From JAQVWU01 sp964628455 (GTDB lineage: Bacteria; Bacillota; Clostridia; Oscillospirales; CAG-272), in assembly GCA_964628455.1 (NCBI GenBank), contig CAZVPD010000001.1, positions 40,949 to 104,948 of the forward strand: 64,000 nt of DNA. The letters run 5' to 3'. Positions within the stretch are counted from its first letter, which is position 1, and the number at the start of each line of letters is the position of its first letter. Shown in pieces: positions 9,389 to 18,559 of this stretch. Made by a program: the position numbers and the translations under genes. The notes under the pieces are model-generated. The model ran no database searches, had not been told where the DNA came from, and saw only the letters and a list, made by a program, of their open reading frames with translations.

Positions 9389-9527
9389 GATGTTTCTCAG
9401 CTCCTTAACTATTGATTTATAATGTCCGAAAGGTTTTGTTAACGGAATAATTATAAACCATGACGCTTCTTTTGTCAATAATATTATTGTCGTGATGCAA
9501 ACGTTGAGCCGCGTTTTACGCCGGTCA

Positions 9528-10604
9528 TCAAAAAATCTTCAGAAAGTCCGGAAGGGTGTCTCCCCGGTATTCGCGGATGATGCGCAGCATCGCCAGATAT
9601 CCTTCATACGGTACATAGGAGGGAATGGAATTCCCTGTTGAAAAGGCGAAACCGCCGTGTCCCTTGGTTTTGGCGATGACTTCGAGAATATATTCCTTCA
9701 TCTCTTTATAGGAAAGCCTGCAGACCGCATCCGTGTCTATTCCTCCGAAGTTACCTATCCGGTCGCCGTAGCGTTCCGCCCATACCGGGAAAGGCGCGAT
9801 CTCATCTTCATTGGAGTGTTTCGCATCGATGCCGGCAGCAATCAGATCTTCCATGATCCCGAAGAGGTTGCCGCAGGAATGGAGCAGAAAAGGTTTTCCG
9901 TAGCTGTGAACCAGGCTGATCACATTTCTGTATGGCGGGATGATATGCTTTCGTATGTCATCGGCGGAAAGGAGCGTGCTGCTCTTATAGCCGAGGTCGT
10001 CGCCGAAACGGAGCACGCAGAATGTATCGGAAAATTCGCGCATAAAACGTTCCCATATTTTAAACTGTACTTCTCCGACTTTTTTGAACAGCAGGGCATA
10101 CATTTCCGGGTCGTCATCCGAAATAAAGCAAAGGTTTATATAGCCTGTTATCTCCTGAACGGCTTCGAAAACCCCGTTTCCGACTCCGCCCACAGCCTTC
10201 ATGCCTGCGGGCATCGTCTCGCCGAGGGCGCGGAAATGATCTCCGTATGCCACAAAAAAGCGGTCCGGTATTTCTTCCCAGGGGTATTTGAGCACATCGT
10301 CCATCACTTTCATGCATCCGTCTTTATGACCGCCGAGCGCACCGCCGCCGGGCAGGACGGAGCCGAAACAGGCTTCGAAGACGACGGCGTCGTATCCGGC
10401 TTTGCGGTAAAAATCACAGAAATGGCGGAAATATTCCTTTTTGTCTTCGTATTTCTCCCCCCAGTACCGGCTGAAAGGGACTCCGAGAAGAGTCTGCATA
10501 TGTTCGTGGCAGATCAGGTGCTCATACAGAGGCAGCCGCCGCACTTCCGTATTCCGTGCCGAAAGCTCGATGTTTTTATAATCCGGTGTAAATTCTCTTG
10601 TCAT
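9528..10604 (-). CDS. URO-D superfamily protein (MtaA/CmuA-like methyltransferase branch), copy 1
   Basis: This 358-residue protein is a TIM-barrel member of the uroporphyrinogen decarboxylase superfamily. LLHSCGN (His242, Cys244) matches the zinc-binding His-x-Cys of corrinoid-dependent methyltransferases (MtaA, MtbA, CmuA), a motif absent from true HemE. FGGIDT and the terminal PSYVPYEGYLA are also typical. The likely role is methyl transfer, perhaps from a methylated sugar or small methyl donor, but no corrinoid protein is in the window. GGGGGT lies upstream of the ATG. It is divergent from another URO-D relative at 10872. Confidence 0.75.
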   Translation of the reverse strand: MTREFTPDYKNIELSARNTEVRRLPLYEHLICHEHMQTLLGVPFSRYWGEKYEDKKEYFRHFCDFYRKAGYDAVVFEACFGSVLPGGGALGGHKDGCMKVMDDVLKYPWEEIPDRFFVAYGDHFRALGETMPAGMKAVGGVGNGVFEAVQEITGYINLCFISDDDPEMYALLFKKVGEVQFKIWERFMREFSDTFCVLRFGDDLGYKSSTLLSADDIRKHIIPPYRNVISLVHSYGKPFLLHSCGNLFGIMEDLIAAGIDAKHSNEDEIAPFPVWAERYGDRIGNFGGIDTDAVCRLSYKEMKEYILEVIAKTKGHGGFAFSTGNSIPSYVPYEGYLAMLRIIREYRGDTLPDFLKIF

Positions 10605-10817
10605 ACTGACGACCCCCGCTTATGCATTTATTGTTACCGCCGGTAAATCTGGACAGAATCGATTTATCCCCGGCAAATTTATTATAACATACTCAAAGCA
10701 AAAAAACAACCGCGGATAAACGGGAAACGTAAATCGAAGAAACAGGCGGGTGTTCCGGACGGACAATTATGTATTTCCGTCAAAATCATTGATTCGGCGT
10801 TCGGTTTATGATATAGT

Positions 10818-10838
10818 AAAGTATATATTATATACTTT
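10818..10838. promoter_or_regulatory. Perfect palindrome, candidate operator
   Basis: AAAGTATATA and TATATACTTT flank one central T, 33 nt before the ATG at 10872. The position near a start and between divergent genes fits an operator, but AT-rich palindromes also arise by chance. Confidence 0.35.
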
Positions 10839-10871
10839 GCTGTAAAAGATTTTTTGATTGCGGAGGCCGGG

Positions 10872-12122
10872 ATGACAGTCATTATAAAAAATGAAAATTC
10901 TTCTGAACGCGAAAGAGTCAGGGATCTGGCAAAAACTTTTTATGAATATGCCGTATCGCCTGAGACCGAGAGAAGACGGCAGGCATGGTCCGAGCACAAC
11001 GCGCTTCGTTTTACGCGGCCGCTGATCTATATTCGTGCGATACCGTTTGAAGAATTCTTCGATTGCGGCAGCCTGCGCTGCCGCGACGGTTATCTTCGCG
11101 CGCTTGAGGCCGAATTCCTGCAGAGGCAATACCACAGCGAGATATGCGATGATTACATCGAAGAACCTTTTATGACCGTAAGGGCAAGCCTTAAGTCGAC
11201 GCAGGGAGGATGGGGCCTGCCGGTCCGCATGACAGCCAGACCCGCGCACGGCGGCGCTGCGGCCTATGACCCCGTTCTTCTCGATGAAACGGACATTGAA
11301 AAGATGTGCGTGGCTCCCCATGAAGTGAACGAACAGGCCACAACGGCGGCATATGACAGGCTCAGCGATTTGCTGGGCGATATCATGCCGGTTTATATCG
11401 ACAGGCAGGGGGTTCTGTGCGGCATGTGGGCTTGCGATATTTCCACCACCCTCGCCAAACTCAGGGGACTGGAGCAGCTTATGTGGGACGCATATGACCG
11501 TCCCGAATGGCTTCACAGGCTGCTCTCGTTCATGCGGGATAAAATAATGCTCAATATGGACGAAACCGAAGCGGCGGGGGATTTTTCCTTTGTCAACCAT
11601 CAGAATCAGGCGATGCCGTATCACACCGGAATGGCGCGTCCGGGCGGGGGAAAAGCCCGGCAGAATGAATTATGGGGTTATATGGCGGCGCAGGAATATA
11701 CGGCTTTCGGTCCTGACCTCTTTGAAGAATTTATGTTTGACTATCAAAAACCGATTCTGGAGCGTTTTCGCATCGTCTCCTACGGCTGCTGCGAGGACCT
11801 GACCCATAAAATAGAGATCATAAAAAAGCTGAAAAACCTCAGGCGGATCGGCGTTTCGCCTTTTGCCGATTTAAGAAAATGCGCCGAAAAAATCGGCGGC
11901 GATTATATTCTTTCCTGGCGTCCAAATCCCTCCGATATGGTTTCCATGGGGATCGATGAAGAATATGTCCGGCGGTATATACGCGAAGGGATCAAGGTGA
12001 TGAAGGAAAACAACTGCAAATACGATATTACGCTGAAGGATGTGGAAACCGTTTCCTCCGATCCGGGCGCCATTCCGTTCTGGACCCGGATCGTAAGGGA
12101 TGAAATTGACCGTGCCTATTAA
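10872..12122 (+). CDS. Divergent URO-D-like protein lacking the His of the zinc motif, copy 2
   Basis: The ATG at 10872 has GGAGG 5 nt upstream and is preferred to the TTG at 10854. The 416-residue product is a distant URO-D relative: the terminal half aligns by eye with the barrel of the others, but the usual HxCG is replaced by SYGCCEDLTH. The closing RYIREGIKVMKENNCKYDI helix is not shared with copies 1 and 3. No signal peptide or membrane segment is visible. A methyl-transfer role is less certain than for the paralogues. A large hairpin terminator follows. Confidence 0.6.
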   Translation: MTVIIKNENSSERERVRDLAKTFYEYAVSPETERRRQAWSEHNALRFTRPLIYIRAIPFEEFFDCGSLRCRDGYLRALEAEFLQRQYHSEICDDYIEEPFMTVRASLKSTQGGWGLPVRMTARPAHGGAAAYDPVLLDETDIEKMCVAPHEVNEQATTAAYDRLSDLLGDIMPVYIDRQGVLCGMWACDISTTLAKLRGLEQLMWDAYDRPEWLHRLLSFMRDKIMLNMDETEAAGDFSFVNHQNQAMPYHTGMARPGGGKARQNELWGYMAAQEYTAFGPDLFEEFMFDYQKPILERFRIVSYGCCEDLTHKIEIIKKLKNLRRIGVSPFADLRKCAEKIGGDYILSWRPNPSDMVSMGIDEEYVRRYIREGIKVMKENNCKYDITLKDVETVSSDPGAIPFWTRIVRDEIDRAY

Positions 12123-12206
12123 AAAGGGAGAACTGCGGTTCTCCCCGAGAACCGCGTTTCTCACTTGAAACATCGGTTCTCCCCCTGAACTGCGGTTCTC
12201 CCTTTT
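12122..12206. terminator. Complex bidirectional terminator hairpin
   Basis: AAAAGGGAGAAC (12122-12133) pairs with GTTCTCCCTTTT (12195-12206). Between them are further copies of the GGTTCTCC motif and its complement, allowing alternative stems. It separates two convergent genes. Confidence 0.7.
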
Positions 12207-12255
12207 ATGATCAACTATCGAAAAATTTATTTATATCGGATATTTATTCCGCTGT

Positions 12256-13983
12256 TCAGTTTGTTTTCTCGTATACGGGTATGCCGTCTCCCTTACAGAT
12301 AAATTTTCCGGACGGAACGGGTTCTCGCGTAAAGAAGTCCACCCATTCGCCCGCCGGCAGGTAAACCGTTCGTTCGTCCTGTTCGGCGGTCATCGGAGCG
12401 ACCAGAAGATTGTCCGTAAACATATATTCGTCATCGATCCCCCAGGTCTCGCGGTCTTCGGTAAAGTCACTGACAAGAGCGCGTACGGGAGGGACTCCGG
12501 TTTCGCGGTAACGCCTGAAAGCTCCGGAAAGACGCGGGACAAGGCTTTTCCGCAGTTTAAAAAGTTCACGTACCTCATCTTCACATCCCAGTTTTATCCA
12601 GGGAGCTTCCTCGCAGTACCATGCGTTCACAAGGCACTGCACCGAAAAAACAACGGTCTGCAAGCGGCGGATCATATCGCGTTTCGAGGCTGCGTGCCGG
12701 ACTTCGGGCGACCACAGAAGTCCCGAAAACCCCGCGTTGACAACACCGCGGATAAAGTCCTTATGCTCATATAAGTCGCTGTAAAGGACGAACGGATAAG
12801 GAGCAGCCAAAGCCCCGGCATTCCGCACTTCGCCGAGTGTTCCCGTATTCCCGAGAGCCTCAAGTATTGTCTGCATATAAAGCGTCCCGAAAAGCGAATG
12901 ATACCGTTCTCCGTCGAGTCCCGACGGAAAGGACGCGCAGTTCGGGAAGGACCAGGAACCTGTAAAATCGCTGTTGTCGCATTCATCCAGCTTGAAGCCG
13001 TCTACACCGGGAAAAAGGACGGACTGTCTGTGAAAATCCGCAAAAATCCTGCGTGTTTCCGGCAGTCCGAAATCGGGCACGACGCCCCCCCAGACCTCAA
13101 AATCACCGGCGCGCTCTGCCATTTCGGGATAGATCGGCGAAGAGGGATGGGTAAAAGCGTGTTCCCATAAGCTTACGTGAAGACCCTGTTCGCGCAGCCC
13201 GCTTATGATCTGCCCGGGGTCGGGATAACGCTCCCTGTCCCACACATAAGAACAGGAATAAGCGTGTGACTGCCATCCGGGTTCAAGACCGAAAATATCG
13301 CACGGCAGGCTGCGGTCACGGAAATACCGTGCGAGTTCGAGCACCTGTCCGCCCGTATATTTTGAGTAACACCGATAAAAAACACCCAGCCCCCAGTCCG
13401 GCACTCCTCCCTGTGACAGAACGCAGCCTCCGCCCGCCAGCATATTGTACTGTGCCGTGATATCGGTAATATTTTTCCCTTCGATAATATAGAGATCGAT
13501 GCCTTCGGCGCCCGGTATGTCGATGACCATGACCGATTCGGCCGGAGCGGAACGCACGGCATACAGAGTTTCCGTATCCGTCGCCGGACCCTCACCGGAA
13601 TTATCGGCAGCCGGAGCGCCGTCTCGCATGCGGAAACCGCAGTGGAACTGAGCATAACGGGCTGTGTCCGCATAAATGCCGTATCCTGCCGTCGATACAA
13701 AAAACGGGACCGGGGCATGGCTGTCGCCCGTATAAGCGACCGGATCCGCGTTCACCCGCAGGGTCAGTTTGCGTCCGCGGTGATTAAAACCCTTGAGTTG
13801 AAGACCCAGCCCGTAGATGGCTTCATCCGCCGTCAGCGGAAGAATAAGAGAGCATCCTGAAGCCGAACGCCGGAAACGGATCCTCGAAACGTCATACATC
13901 ACAGGTGTTTCGACATAGCTGAAAGTGGGACAAAACGCCGAAGGGACAAGTTTTTCGGGCACGCCGAAGGTAAATTTCTTCAT
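12256..13983 (-). CDS. Glycoside hydrolase family 31 (alpha-glucosidase/xylosidase type)
   Basis: This 575-residue cytoplasmic enzyme is a GH31 retaining alpha-glycosidase. It has an N-terminal beta-sandwich (IYGLGLQLKGFNHRG), the barrel start PCDIFGLEPGWQ, and the nucleophile region GFKLDECDN (Asp333). It is shorter than typical GH31 proteins (650-800) and lacks the far C-terminal domain; the normal WxGD-type acid/base region is replaced by GFSGLLWSPEVRHA. The ATG at 13983 is chosen because AGGAG lies 8 nt upstream. Substrate is not predictable. No signal peptide. Confidence 0.82.
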   Translation of the reverse strand: MKKFTFGVPEKLVPSAFCPTFSYVETPVMYDVSRIRFRRSASGCSLILPLTADEAIYGLGLQLKGFNHRGRKLTLRVNADPVAYTGDSHAPVPFFVSTAGYGIYADTARYAQFHCGFRMRDGAPAADNSGEGPATDTETLYAVRSAPAESVMVIDIPGAEGIDLYIIEGKNITDITAQYNMLAGGGCVLSQGGVPDWGLGVFYRCYSKYTGGQVLELARYFRDRSLPCDIFGLEPGWQSHAYSCSYVWDRERYPDPGQIISGLREQGLHVSLWEHAFTHPSSPIYPEMAERAGDFEVWGGVVPDFGLPETRRIFADFHRQSVLFPGVDGFKLDECDNSDFTGSWSFPNCASFPSGLDGERYHSLFGTLYMQTILEALGNTGTLGEVRNAGALAAPYPFVLYSDLYEHKDFIRGVVNAGFSGLLWSPEVRHAASKRDMIRRLQTVVFSVQCLVNAWYCEEAPWIKLGCEDEVRELFKLRKSLVPRLSGAFRRYRETGVPPVRALVSDFTEDRETWGIDDEYMFTDNLLVAPMTAEQDERTVYLPAGEWVDFFTREPVPSGKFICKGDGIPVYEKTN

Positions 13984-14134
13984 TGTATACACTCCTTTTT
14001 ATCACCGGGTGATCAAAATCGGGATTGCTTTTCTATAAGATAGCACGAAAGGATGAAAAAAACAAGAGCAGCCGGGAATCCGTTGAGAATCTTTCACAGG
14101 CGAAATTGTCTGTGTAAAATTTGTTTTTATGATT

Positions 14135-14151
14135 TTGTTGATAATCAACAA
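14135..14151. promoter_or_regulatory. Perfect palindrome, candidate operator
   Basis: TTGTTGATAATCAACAA has 8-nt arms around one central A. It lies 95 nt ahead of the CBM9-like gene at 14246, next to an AT-rich stretch that can hold its -10. The size and symmetry fit a dimeric repressor site. Confidence 0.4.
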
Positions 14152-14202
14152 CAAAATTAATATAATATATTATAAATATACATAATCGGTTCATAAAAAT
14201 CC

Positions 14203-14222
14203 GATATTATTAACATAATATC
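14203..14222. promoter_or_regulatory. Second inverted repeat in the leader of the CBM9-like gene
   Basis: GATATTAT and ATAATATC flank TAAC, 24 nt before the ATG. It could be an operator or an AT-rich leader hairpin. Confidence 0.3.
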
Positions 14223-14245
14223 AAATAAAGAAAAGAGGATTATTA

Positions 14246-15088
14246 ATGAAAAAAATACTTGTCTGTATTCTGACCGGCGTGCTCCTGATCACCATGTCCG
14301 TCTCATCCTTTGCGGCATCGGACGCGAAAATCAATGCAGCCTACGGCACGGTTGTTATTGACGGCAAAATAGAAGATGCGTGGCTTGCGGCCGAACAGCA
14401 GCCTGTTGTGCTTGTGGATAAGGAAGTCATTCCTTCCGAAACGAAAACGACGGGGCTGGTTCGTACGATGTGGGATGAAAATTACCTGTATGTCCTTATC
14501 GAAGTCGATAAGAAAGGCGTTGCGGTTGTCACCACGACCGGCGGCAACGAGAACACCGACGACTGCGTCGAACTCGGACTTACGATGAACGGCGATTTTA
14601 CCGGATCCTCCAATATCCCGGGGGATGTCCCTTATGCCGGATGCCTGCGTGTTCTGGCGGACGGAACCAAAGGCGGCTTCGGCAACCTCTTCAATGCGGT
14701 CCTCGACAGTTTCCTTGGCGTTATGGTCGTCAGCGGTACGACTTATACGACCGAGTATGCTATTCCATGGCAGGATCTCAAACCTACGGCGGGTTACGTC
14801 GTCTCCATGGAAGTTCAGATCAATGACAACTCCGGCGGAGGCAGGGACGGTCTTGTCAACTGGGCATCGACACCCTGTTACGGCTGGAGGGATTCTCTTG
14901 AACACGGCGCGGTCATACTGGCTGCGGTTCCCGTAGTTACGGAAGCCGAAACCGAAGCTCCGGCTGCCGAAGAAGCTCCTGCCGCAGAAGCGGCGGTCAT
15001 TTCGGCTCCCGCAACCGCCGATGCTTTTTCCGCCGCGGCTGTTATGCTGCTTCTCGGCTGCGCGGTATTCATTACCCGTAAAAAATAA
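14246..15088 (+). CDS. Secreted CBM9-like surface protein with variant TAD sorting signal
   Basis: The 280-residue product has a signal peptide (cleavage near SSFAA) and a CBM9-like domain that begins AAYGTVVIDGKIEDAW, contains MWDENYLYVLIEV and ends in TTEYAIPWQDL. A Glu/Ala/Pro linker leads to APATAD (254-259), a hydrophobic stretch and a RKK tail. The Gly of the TGD motif of the other two members is Ala here, which may reduce or change sortase recognition. The ATG follows AGAGGATTATTA. It is the third member of the family and stands alone, with a terminator downstream. Confidence 0.75.
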   Translation: MKKILVCILTGVLLITMSVSSFAASDAKINAAYGTVVIDGKIEDAWLAAEQQPVVLVDKEVIPSETKTTGLVRTMWDENYLYVLIEVDKKGVAVVTTTGGNENTDDCVELGLTMNGDFTGSSNIPGDVPYAGCLRVLADGTKGGFGNLFNAVLDSFLGVMVVSGTTYTTEYAIPWQDLKPTAGYVVSMEVQINDNSGGGRDGLVNWASTPCYGWRDSLEHGAVILAAVPVVTEAETEAPAAEEAPAAEAAVISAPATADAFSAAAVMLLLGCAVFITRKK

Positions 15089-15123
15089 AGCGGGCAGGCA
15101 AATTCATACGACATGATTTCGGA

Positions 15124-15170
15124 ACACCATAATGGAAACGCATAAAAATGCGCGCCGCTATGGTGTTTTC
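15124..15170 (+). terminator. Terminator after the CBM9-like gene
   Basis: ACACCATA (15124-15131) pairs with TATGGTGT (15159-15166), followed by TTTTC. The loop contains a second small GC stem. Confidence 0.65.
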
Positions 15171-15273
15171 TGATTAAAGCCGGCAGATACGGTATTATTT
15201 GACGGGTCTATTGCGTTTTCGTGTGATTTGTATTATCATTGAAATATCAGAAAGAGAACCGGGAGTATTTGAT

Positions 15274-16374
15274 ATGATTATTGACAGAAGTTATGAAACG
15301 ATGACATCAAAGCAGCGCGTGCTGAAAACGTTCAGCCATGAAGATCCGGACCGGGTGCCGATCAATTATCATTCGAATCCGGGTGTCGACGCGCGTTTAA
15401 GGGAGTATCTGGGAATCGCCCGTGATGACCATATCGGACTTTACAACGCTTTGGGGGTGGACTTTCGCGGGGTGGGAGCGCCGTATACCGGCAAAGTGCT
15501 GCACACAAGCGACAGGGCGGACAGAATCGTCGACGGAATGCACGGATGGGTATTGAAATATATCCGGCACGGTTCGGGGGGATACTGGGATTACTGCGAC
15601 TTCCCCCTGATCGACGCCGACGAGGAGACGGCTGCCGCATGGCTTTTTCCCGACCCCGATGATTTTGATTACAGTGTTCTGGCAGACCAGGTGAAGCACA
15701 ACAAAGACTTTGCCGTTCATGTCGGAGGGGCGGGACTCGGCTGTATTATCAATACCATGGGCTTTCTGAGGGGAATGGAACAGGTGTTTGTCGACCTGAT
15801 CACCGATGATCCCGCAGGTTTGCTGCTGATCGATAAGTTTATCGGCTATCAGTTTAAGGTTTACGAGCGCACGATGGATAAGATCGGAAAGCTGGTGGAT
15901 TTCGTCTGGATGGGTGAAGACCTCGGCGCACAGTTTACCCCGCTGATCGGCAGGGCTATTTTCTTAAAGCATATCCTCCCCGCGCATAAACGTTTTATCG
16001 ATGTTGCCGTGTCTTACGGCAAGCCGGTTATGATGCACACCTGCGGTTCTTCGAGCTGGGCTTACGAAGATTATATTAAAGCGGGATTAAAAGGGGTGGA
16101 CACACTTCAGCCGGAAGCTGCGTACATGTCGCCGGAATACCTGAAAAAAACCTTCGGTGGACGGCTGTTCTTTCACGGGTGCATATCGACCGCGGGTCCG
16201 ATCGCATTCGGTACGGCGGAGGAAACCGCGGAATACTGCAGGAACACACTCGAAATCATGATGCCCGGCAGCGGATACTGCTTTGCGCCCACCCATTCGC
16301 TTCAGGATAATTCCCCCGCCGAAAACGTGGTTGCCGCGTATATCACGGCGCATACCGCCGGCCGGTATAAATGA
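15274..16374 (+). CDS. URO-D superfamily protein (MtaA/CmuA-like), copy 3
   Basis: The 366-residue product starts at ATG 15274 (GGGAG 8 nt upstream) and carries the common opening MTSKQRVLKTFSHEDPDRVP. The zinc-type motif is MMHTCGSSSW (His255, Cys257), and a second Cys follows in FFHGCISTAG, where the third zinc ligand is expected. The closing FAPTHSLQDNSPAENV matches the family end. The gene is followed after 57 nt by a solute-binding lipoprotein and then a flavoprotein, suggesting an operon that couples uptake of a compound to one-carbon chemistry. The donor is unknown. Confidence 0.8.
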   Translation: MIIDRSYETMTSKQRVLKTFSHEDPDRVPINYHSNPGVDARLREYLGIARDDHIGLYNALGVDFRGVGAPYTGKVLHTSDRADRIVDGMHGWVLKYIRHGSGGYWDYCDFPLIDADEETAAAWLFPDPDDFDYSVLADQVKHNKDFAVHVGGAGLGCIINTMGFLRGMEQVFVDLITDDPAGLLLIDKFIGYQFKVYERTMDKIGKLVDFVWMGEDLGAQFTPLIGRAIFLKHILPAHKRFIDVAVSYGKPVMMHTCGSSSWAYEDYIKAGLKGVDTLQPEAAYMSPEYLKKTFGGRLFFHGCISTAGPIAFGTAEETAEYCRNTLEIMMPGSGYCFAPTHSLQDNSPAENVVAAYITAHTAGRYK

Positions 16375-16431
16375 TCCCGAAAAAAAAGCGGAATACCGCA
16401 TGACTTGCTTAAGATGAAAGAAAGGTGTATG

Positions 16432-17886
16432 ATGAATAAAATTCGCTGTTTTGCATTCGCTTTGCTTTTGATCCTGTCTCTGAGTGCGGTATTGCAGGCA
16501 TGCGCGGCGGGTGATACCGGCAGCAGCCCCGCCGAAGAGATGACCGCAGCTTCTACCGAGGCGGCGGATGAAGAGGAAGTTCTGCCTGCCGCTGATTTTG
16601 AAGGCAGAACATTTACCATGTTTTTATTTGATTATATGAAAGAAGAACACCGTTCGGACGAACTTACGGGCGATGTTCTCAATGACGCCGTTTTTAACCG
16701 CAATTCGAAAATATCGTCGGATTATAATATCGTTATGCGGTTTCTCGATGAACCGTACGGCCAATATACCGATACGGTCAGAAAAACCATACTGGCGCAG
16801 GATCCTGCATACGACCTGCTGGCCTTTCACGCGGTTTCGGCCGCGAGCATCGTCCTTGAAAAACTATTTACCGACTGGAAATCCGTTCCTGTAGTAAGCG
16901 ACAATCTGGACAAGCCCTGGTGGAATAAAAGCGCCGTCGAAAATTTATCCATCGGCAAAAAGGTATATTTTATTGCCGGTGATATAGGTTATCACTATAT
17001 AGGCCACGTGCAGATTTTCCTTTTTAATAAAAAGCTTTTTACAGATATAAATCTCGAATTTCCTTATGAGGCGGTTCAGAACGGGACATGGACATATGAT
17101 AATTTCGAGAATATTATCAAAAGCGGCAATGAAGATATAAACGGTGACGGAACCTTGAAAAAAGAAGAAGACCGCTTCGGATTTATGACTATGGGACTTT
17201 TTGCCGATGTGATGTATTTCTTTAATTTCGGCGGTAAAATCGTGGAAAAAGACGAAAACGATTTCCCGGTTTTGGTTTTGAATTCCCCCCGAAACGCTTC
17301 TGTTATAGAAACCGGATATCGCTGGTATATTGAAGATAACAGTCCCGTGACAAAATACACCGGCAACGACGATTATACCGTGGAAGAAAGTCATGTGGCG
17401 TTTAAAGACGACAGGGTTTTGATTTTAGGTACGAATCTTAAAAACATCAGGGTTCTCAGAGATATGGAAAGCGATTTCGGCATCCTTCCGTATCCGAAAT
17501 TCGATCAGTCGCAGGAAAATTATATTTCCATTATAGACGGAGCGGTTCCGCTGACGATTATACCGATCACCGCCGACCCGGACTATGTCGGTCTGATCAC
17601 CGAAGCGCTTGCCCGCGAATCCTATAAAAATATTACGCCGGCGTTTTATGAATTTACACTGGAGCAGAAATATTCGCGCGATGAAGTATCTGCCGATATG
17701 CTTAAAATTATACGCGATACCACGTATTTCGATATGGGCTATATTTTTAATTTCGGGGGATCGGGATTTATCTCAAAAACAATGCTGGACGCAAAAAATA
17801 AGGACTTCGCGTCATTTTACGCGAAAAACGAAAAAACCATTCAGAAGGCCGTAGACAAATTTATCGAAGTATACAATCAGGAATAA
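16432..17886 (+). CDS. Extracellular solute-binding lipoprotein 1
   Basis: This 484-residue protein has a lipoprotein signal ending in VLQAC (Cys24), followed by an acidic/Ala-rich linker. The mature part is a large family 1-type sugar-binding protein: LTGDVLNDAVFNRNSKI, DINGDGTLKKEEDRFG (a Ca-binding-like loop) and MESDFGILPYPKFDQ are shared with the four paralogues in this window. Such proteins hand sugars to an ABC permease; none is encoded nearby. ATG 16432 is chosen for its AAAGAAAGG spacing. It is part of the URO-D operon. Confidence 0.8.
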   Translation: MNKIRCFAFALLLILSLSAVLQACAAGDTGSSPAEEMTAASTEAADEEEVLPAADFEGRTFTMFLFDYMKEEHRSDELTGDVLNDAVFNRNSKISSDYNIVMRFLDEPYGQYTDTVRKTILAQDPAYDLLAFHAVSAASIVLEKLFTDWKSVPVVSDNLDKPWWNKSAVENLSIGKKVYFIAGDIGYHYIGHVQIFLFNKKLFTDINLEFPYEAVQNGTWTYDNFENIIKSGNEDINGDGTLKKEEDRFGFMTMGLFADVMYFFNFGGKIVEKDENDFPVLVLNSPRNASVIETGYRWYIEDNSPVTKYTGNDDYTVEESHVAFKDDRVLILGTNLKNIRVLRDMESDFGILPYPKFDQSQENYISIIDGAVPLTIIPITADPDYVGLITEALARESYKNITPAFYEFTLEQKYSRDEVSADMLKIIRDTTYFDMGYIFNFGGSGFISKTMLDAKNKDFASFYAKNEKTIQKAVDKFIEVYNQE

Positions 17887-17918
17887 AAATAAACATCATT
17901 CAAAGTAAGAGGTAATCT

Positions 17919-18455
17919 ATGAACATGCTTATCATTTCGGGAACGCCGAAAAACGAAGGACTCTGCGCATCGCTTGTCGCGGCAGCCAAAGAAGCGGGAG
18001 GGGAAGACGCCTCCGTGGTTTCGCTGTCTAAAATCAAAATAGAAGGATGCCTCAACTGCAATGACGGATGGGGCACATGCCTTGACAGCCATACATGCGT
18101 CATACGTGATGATTTCAACGCCCTGAAGAATTCCCTCGCCGAATACGACTGCTTCGTTTTTATCACGCCCGTATACTGGGGAGAAGTCAGCGAGAAGATG
18201 AAGCACTTTATCGACCGCCTGAGACGCTGTGAAGCGGTGCGGCGCGATGAAAATGTGATGAAGGGAAAAAGATGCCTGCTTGTTGCGAGCGCCGGCGGTT
18301 CCGGAGGGGGAATTCTGACCTGTCTCGAGCAGATGCAGCGCGCGGTCCTGCCGATGGGCGCGCAGATCTACGATTATATAGGCGTCAACCGCTGGAACAG
18401 CGAATATAAACGGGAAGCGCTGGTCAAAGCCGTCGCATCCATGCTTGGCAAATGA
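17919..18455 (+). CDS. NADPH-dependent FMN reductase / iron-sulfur flavoprotein-like
   Basis: The 178-residue protein has a flavodoxin-like fold: the phosphate-binding loop ISGTPKNEG at the N-terminus, FITPVYWGEVSEKMKHFIDR in the middle and LVASAGGSGGG near the end. A cysteine group (CLNCNDGWGTCLDSHTC, residues about 44-60) resembles the cluster-binding region of iron-sulfur flavoproteins. It would shuttle electrons using FMN. It lies 32 nt after the lipoprotein stop with GAGG upstream, so it is probably co-transcribed. Reactivation of a corrinoid protein is one possible role, speculative here. Confidence 0.75.
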   Translation: MNMLIISGTPKNEGLCASLVAAAKEAGGEDASVVSLSKIKIEGCLNCNDGWGTCLDSHTCVIRDDFNALKNSLAEYDCFVFITPVYWGEVSEKMKHFIDRLRRCEAVRRDENVMKGKRCLLVASAGGSGGGILTCLEQMQRAVLPMGAQIYDYIGVNRWNSEYKREALVKAVASMLGK

Positions 18456-18476
18456 GGCATTTATAGCTGACTGCTG

Positions 18477-18505
18477 TTGACATAAAAGATAAAATACCGC
18501 ATAAT
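18477..18505 (+). promoter_or_regulatory. Promoter of the NYN-domain gene
   Basis: TTGACA (18477-18482) and CATAAT (18500-18505) with a 17-nt spacer, 54 nt before the start. Confidence 0.55.
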
Positions 18506-18559
18506 AAGAATACACGGAAAAACTCCGTACAAGACTATACGGATCAAGTGAGGAAAAAA

